Below, piece after piece: positions 60,444 to 64,000 of a DNA stretch of 64,000 nt (within the stretch, counting starts at the first letter, position 1; each line of letters begins with the position of its first letter). The stretch comes from Sulfitobacter mediterraneus (GTDB taxonomy: Bacteria > Pseudomonadota > Alphaproteobacteria > Rhodobacterales > Rhodobacteraceae). The notes under the pieces were generated by a model. That model was not told where the DNA came from. It ran no database searches and worked only from the letters and a program-made list of their open reading frames with translations. The translations under genes were made by a program, and so were the position numbers. Where the stretch lies: positions 1 to 64,000 of the forward strand of contig NZ_CP069005.1 in assembly GCF_016801775.1 (NCBI RefSeq), read 5' to 3'.

Positions 60444-61484
60444 GTGGTTAAAATCGTCTATTCAGGCCCGCTCGCGCTTCGGCTGCGCAGCCTTGCAAAA
60501 CTCAGTCAGATCGCAATCGCAACGTCGACACGGCATGCGCTCGGGAGGCGTATGGCCGATGATTGGGATGCCAATATGGAAACCGGAATCCGGTTTGTCC
60601 GTCATCAATTCACCGCGGCAATGCGCCATCGCGATATCGCGCAGGGGCGCGAACTGTTCGACAGTCTCCAGACGCAGACAGATGATATCTACGAGGTGAC
60701 CTCTTCGGCGGCACAGGGGATAAGCGGGCGCTGGTATGACCCAAAACACCGTGAGAGCGAGGCGGTTCTGCTGTATTTCCACGGCGGCGGGTATACGTTC
60801 CATGGCGGGGTGAGTGGCCGTTTCGCGCAGATGCTTTCTCACCATACCGGCGCTAGATTGTTTGCGCCTGACTACCGCCTGACACCGGAACACCCTCATC
60901 CTGCACAGGCCGAAGACGCTATCGCCGCGTGGAACTTTCTGGCGGCGCAGGTGCCTGCAGAAAAGATCGTCGTGATAGGCGACAGCGCAGGGGGGCATAT
61001 GGCATTGATGCTGCTACAATCGCTCAAGGCTCAGGACAAACCGCAGCCTGCGCTTTGTATCGGGCTTTGCCCATGGACTGATATTGGGGATCGCGGCGCA
61101 AGCCTGCAGGGCAACAATCCAACTGATCTGGTTCAAGGCTGGATGGCGCTACAATTCGGCAAATGGCTTGATCCCAATCAGGCGTTTGGGCGCGAAGCCT
61201 TGTCTCCGATCTCCCATGACTATAGCGGTCTTGCTCCGCTATATCTGCAAGCCGGAGGGCGCGAGGTCTTGCGGGATATGATCATCGAGTTCGCGCAGGT
61301 TCAGAAAGAAAACGGTGCCGACGTGTCGCTCGATCTTTGGCCGGACATGCCGCATGATTTTCAGGCCTACGACAGCATGACGACGTCATCTACAGCCGCG
61401 CTGGCCAGGATCAGACACGCGATCGATACTCATATAGCGGCGGGCGGATCGCTTACTGGTCTGCAGGATATTACTATCGTGTAA
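60444..61484 (+). CDS. Alpha/beta hydrolase (hormone-sensitive-lipase family esterase)
   Basis: A 346-residue esterase/lipase of the HSL (IV) family. The oxyanion-hole motif is HGGG (113-116), the nucleophile Ser181 lies in GDSAGG, and the catalytic Asp/His are expected in the DLWPDMPHDFQ segment. The substrate is unknown, likely short acyl esters. The start is GTG at 60444. It is divergent from an AraC-type regulator. Confidence 0.87.
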   Translation: MVKIVYSGPLALRLRSLAKLSQIAIATSTRHALGRRMADDWDANMETGIRFVRHQFTAAMRHRDIAQGRELFDSLQTQTDDIYEVTSSAAQGISGRWYDPKHRESEAVLLYFHGGGYTFHGGVSGRFAQMLSHHTGARLFAPDYRLTPEHPHPAQAEDAIAAWNFLAAQVPAEKIVVIGDSAGGHMALMLLQSLKAQDKPQPALCIGLCPWTDIGDRGASLQGNNPTDLVQGWMALQFGKWLDPNQAFGREALSPISHDYSGLAPLYLQAGGREVLRDMIIEFAQVQKENGADVSLDLWPDMPHDFQAYDSMTTSSTAALARIRHAIDTHIAAGGSLTGLQDITIV

Positions 61485-61583
61485 ACTGTTTGGTTCTGGC
61501 AAGTTTGGATCGGGCTTTCCGCCGCACGGAAAAGAAAAAGCAGGCTTTGGGAAGGGTGTTTCAACTTCTCAAAGGAGATCCCC

Positions 61584-61973
61584 ATGTCCATGACCGTTCA
61601 ACCCCTGCCGGACCGTCCGGATCCGACAGTGATCGCGGCGCAAAACGACGCGTTGCGCAAGCTCGCGTGCCTTGGTGTGCCGCCCGCGCAGCCCATCCAG
61701 GGCCGGATGCATGTCACCCGCTCGCTTATGGAGGCCGGCGATGGCTTCATGGCCGAGGCGGTGAAGGCGACCGGTGAGTTTGCCACATTCGAGCCTGAGA
61801 ATGATCCCGAGGGATGGCACGATTTCGGGGCGGTCGAGATCCGGGGAGAGACCGTGTTCTGGAAGATCGATCTCTATGAAGCAGACTCGGACTTCCGCTA
61901 TGGGGCTGAGACCCCGGACAATCCTGCCACCACCATGCGCGTGCTGGCCATCATGCTGGCGCGCGACTGGTAG
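61584..61973 (+). CDS. DUF3768-family protein
   Basis: A 129-residue cytoplasmic protein of the DUF3768 family: QNDALRKLACLG near the N-terminus, the block DPEGWHDFGAVEIRGETVFW, and a C-terminus of MRVLAIMLARDW. Function is unknown; it is common on alphaproteobacterial plasmids next to ParB-like genes. AAAGGAG precedes the start. Confidence 0.8.
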   Translation: MSMTVQPLPDRPDPTVIAAQNDALRKLACLGVPPAQPIQGRMHVTRSLMEAGDGFMAEAVKATGEFATFEPENDPEGWHDFGAVEIRGETVFWKIDLYEADSDFRYGAETPDNPATTMRVLAIMLARDW

Positions 61974-62009
61974 GGCAGGGGACTCCTCACCCTGACATCT
62001 GAGACGATG

Positions 62010-62045
62010 AAGGCCCGCTGACCCCTCAAAGGGAAAGTGGGCCTT
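62010..62045 (+). terminator. Rho-independent terminator after DUF3768
   Basis: AAGGCCC (62010-62016) and GGGCCTT (62039-62045) are complementary 7-base arms followed by TTGTC. It separates DUF3768 from the ParB-like gene. Confidence 0.65.
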
Positions 62046-62128
62046 TTGTCGTGGTGATCCCCTCCTTTGGGGATTGACCGCGCATCTGAATGCGTGGGCC
62101 GCTCCAAATCCATCGAGAAGGATATCCC

Positions 62129-64000
62129 ATGACTGCAAGTTTTAAACCCGTCTCCGTCGCTATTGGCGATCTGACAGCTCACCCCGCAAATGTGCGGGGT
62201 AACTCCCCGGAAACCTACGACCCCGAGAACATTGTCCATCTGAAGGCCAGCATCGCCGTACTGGGCCTGCTGCAGCCGCTCCTGGTCCAGAAGCTTGACG
62301 GCAAATACGCCGTGCTCGCCGGTGGCCGTCGGCATGCCGCGCTGAAGGAGCTGGTCGCGGACAAGGCCGCGAAAGGCTTCACGGCGAAGGCCAAGATCGA
62401 CTGCCGTCTTGTGCCAGAGGATTGCGATGTCACCACGGCCCTGTCGCTCGCCGAGAACGTCACCCAGGCCCCCATGAACGCGATCGACGAGTTCGAGGCC
62501 TTCGCCCGGATGATGGAAGTCGACGGCCAGACGCCCGAGACGATCGCCAAGACCTTCGGCACCACGGTGGCCGCCGTCAAAGGACGGTTGCGGTATGGCC
62601 TGATCCACCCCGACATCCGCGCCGCTGCCCGGGGCAAGGTGATCACGCTCGACACGATGAAAGCCTTTGCCGAGCACCCTAGTCAGGAGGCGCAACGCGA
62701 GGTCTTCGAGGCGCTCACGAAAGACGGCGGCTACCTGCAGGCCTATACCGTCCGTCAGGCGCTGAAGTCTCGAGGCGTGCAGGTCAGCGACGATATCGGG
62801 GCCTTCGTGCGTGAAGACTACGAGGCCCGCGGCGGCGCTGTCGCGGCCGATCTTCTGGAAGAGCATTCGGTGCTGGAAGACGCCGCGCTGGTCGAGACCA
62901 TCCTGCTCGAGAAGCTCGGTGCCGCCGCCGAAGAGGCCCGCATAAAGCTGGGCTTTGCCTGGGCCGATGCCATGGTCCGCTATGATTACGCGACCATGGC
63001 CGACTACGGCCGCGTTTATCCCGGCCCGATCGAGCCTGATGAGGCTGCGCAAAAGCGCATCGATGAGATCACCGCCGAGCTTGAGAAACTGCAGCTCGAG
63101 ATGGAGGATGAGGGGCTCGAGGACGGTGCCTACAACGCGCTTTACGAGCGCGTGGACGCCTTGGAAGAGGAAGCCCGCGACCTGCAGGAGGCCTACAGCG
63201 CCGAGGACCTCGCGCGGTCTGGGGTAATCGCGTCCTGGTCGGGCGGGCAGGTGACCCTCCATGTTGGCCTCGTCCGCCCGGAAGACACCGTCAAAAAGGA
63301 GGGCGCGCGCGGCTCCTCGGCTAGCCCGACTGGGGAGGAGGCCCCAGACGCCGGCGAAATCACCTACCCGGCCTCGCTGGCAGAGGACCTCAAGACCGAG
63401 CGGGCCATGGCGCTCGGGGCCGCGATGGCGCTGCATCCCGAGGCCACGCTCGATCTGACGCTCTTCAAGCTGGTCAGTGATGTTCTGGCCAGCGGCATGA
63501 GTGTCACGCAGGCGATCAAGATCGAGGCCCGCAAGGAATACCGCAGCCATGCCAAGATGGACGAGATCGACGAGACCTCGCTCGAGCAGGTGGCGGCGGC
63601 GCATGATGCGCTTGATCTCTCCTGGCTCGATGACACCCGCGCGCCCGCCGATCAGTTCGCGGCGTTTCGCGCGCTGGAGGCAGTCGAGAAGGCCAAGCTC
63701 GTCGCCTATGCCACGGCCAGCACCACGCAGTCCTGCTTCGCGCGGGACCGCCAGCGCGACAGCCTGATGCATGCGTTCGAGATCGAGATCATGCCCGACA
63801 TCCGCGCCCACTGGACGCCGAATGCGGCGCTCTTCAACCGCTTCAAGAAGGCCTGGCTCCTGAAGATCCTCGGCGAGGATCTGGGTCTCGCCCAGGAGGC
63901 TGTGACGCTGGCCTCGTCGAGCAAGAAAGAGATCGTCGCCTTCTGCGACAAGCTCTTCGCCGAGCCCTTCGCCACGCTCACGGACGCGCAGCGCGCTGCC
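62129..64000 (+). CDS. Large ParB/RepB/Spo0J-family protein (3' end outside window)
   Basis: 624 codons up to the window edge, still open. The N-terminus has the ParB nuclease-like domain (LGLLQPLLVQKLDGKYAVLA and then GGRRHAALKELV; SLAENVTQAPMNAIDEFEAF) followed by a KorB-type helix-turn-helix (AKTFGTTVAAVKGRLRYGLI). A long acidic region and coiled coil come later (ELEKLQLEMEDEGLED). This 600-plus-residue form is typical of alphaproteobacterial conjugative plasmids and is distinct from the partition RepB. GAGAAGGA lies upstream of the start. A long frame on the opposite strand is its shadow. Confidence 0.85.
   Translation, partial: MTASFKPVSVAIGDLTAHPANVRGNSPETYDPENIVHLKASIAVLGLLQPLLVQKLDGKYAVLAGGRRHAALKELVADKAAKGFTAKAKIDCRLVPEDCDVTTALSLAENVTQAPMNAIDEFEAFARMMEVDGQTPETIAKTFGTTVAAVKGRLRYGLIHPDIRAAARGKVITLDTMKAFAEHPSQEAQREVFEALTKDGGYLQAYTVRQALKSRGVQVSDDIGAFVREDYEARGGAVAADLLEEHSVLEDAALVETILLEKLGAAAEEARIKLGFAWADAMVRYDYATMADYGRVYPGPIEPDEAAQKRIDEITAELEKLQLEMEDEGLEDGAYNALYERVDALEEEARDLQEAYSAEDLARSGVIASWSGGQVTLHVGLVRPEDTVKKEGARGSSASPTGEEAPDAGEITYPASLAEDLKTERAMALGAAMALHPEATLDLTLFKLVSDVLASGMSVTQAIKIEARKEYRSHAKMDEIDETSLEQVAAAHDALDLSWLDDTRAPADQFAAFRALEAVEKAKLVAYATASTTQSCFARDRQRDSLMHAFEIEIMPDIRAHWTPNAALFNRFKKAWLLKILGEDLGLAQEAVTLASSSKKEIVAFCDKLFAEPFATLTDAQRAA

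Noticed and set aside
61898..63811. Long open frame opposite the large ParB-like gene
   Set aside because: The plus strand encodes a recognisable ParB domain and coiled coil; the opposite frame lacks any motif.
1..64000. CRISPR arrays, tRNA or rRNA genes
   Set aside because: No regularly spaced direct repeats and no tRNA-like cloverleaf or rRNA sequence was noticed on reading; a dedicated scan was not possible.

Overview
The window looks like part of a large repABC plasmid of a marine-type alphaproteobacterium, most likely Rhodobacteraceae (Roseobacter lineage). This rests on an intact repA-repB-repC cassette with three identical GTTAACAGCTGTTAAC parS sites and an antisense-RNA signature between repB and repC, on the ArdC / DUF3768 / large ParB-like backbone genes beside it, and on the high-GC coding style. 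No rRNA, tRNA or CRISPR array was seen. The assignment is by pattern recognition only; no database was searched.

Positions 1 to about 42.4 kb are a dense metal-resistance island. (a) 1-9.3 kb: the 3' end of a CusA-type RND pump converges on a nine-gene minus-strand copper operon (secreted small protein, lipoprotein, TolC-type outer membrane factor, CopA-type multicopper oxidase, cupredoxin-CusF fusion, cupredoxin, an ABC-exporter membrane half without an ATPase, cytochrome c, sialidase-like propeller). (b) 9.4-14.6 kb: divergent copZ and copA, each with its own CueR-type promoter, followed by cueR, a DUF305 protein and a glutaredoxin-MauE fusion. (c) 14.6-21.6 kb: two minus-strand operons, each behind a CueR-type promoter, for SCO, CcdA, TlpA/CcmG-like thioredoxins, cytochrome c, DUF411, a second multicopper oxidase and several tiny membrane proteins. 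(d) 21.8-38.7 kb: a Cd/Zn/Pb-type section with two CDF transporters, a transglutaminase, a CadR/PbrR-like MerR regulator, a ten-gene operon (SCO, DsbB, DsbA, PCuAC, SCO, M23 peptidase, DUF411, ZIP, LspA, Lnt), two L,D-transpeptidases, a TRAP permease pair and a ZntA-type ATPase. (e) 39.4-42.4 kb: an MntR-like regulator divergent from a multicopper oxidase plus ZIP-type transporter.

Eight promoter-like sites in this island share the MerR architecture (a -35 element, exactly 19 bp, then a -10 element) with a dyad in the spacer. Four carry a CueR-type TTCC/GGAA dyad and four a CTAnAG/CTnTAG-type dyad, and a ninth orphan site sits at 42494. The island therefore reads as a two-regulator network joining copper export and oxidation, periplasmic thiol redox, envelope lipoprotein maturation and peptidoglycan modification.

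Positions 43671-50221 hold a complete Tn5053/Tn402-like transposon. It has TGTCG ends and a CACAG target duplication, and it splits a DUF1612/RHE_PE00001-type gene; removing the element and one duplication restores the reading frame exactly. It carries tniA, tniB and tniQ, but instead of the usual serine resolvase its cargo is an ScpB-like protein, a DUF1403 protein and a tyrosine recombinase with a perfect 10-5-10 inverted repeat just upstream. This is the most unusual system in the window.

Positions 50.5-64 kb are plasmid backbone and accessory DNA: a serine recombinase, a decayed PIN toxin, repABC, a self-inhibited Fic protein with its operator repeats, a small ORF, ArdC, a divergent AraC regulator/esterase pair, DUF3768 and a large ParB-like protein that runs off the window end.
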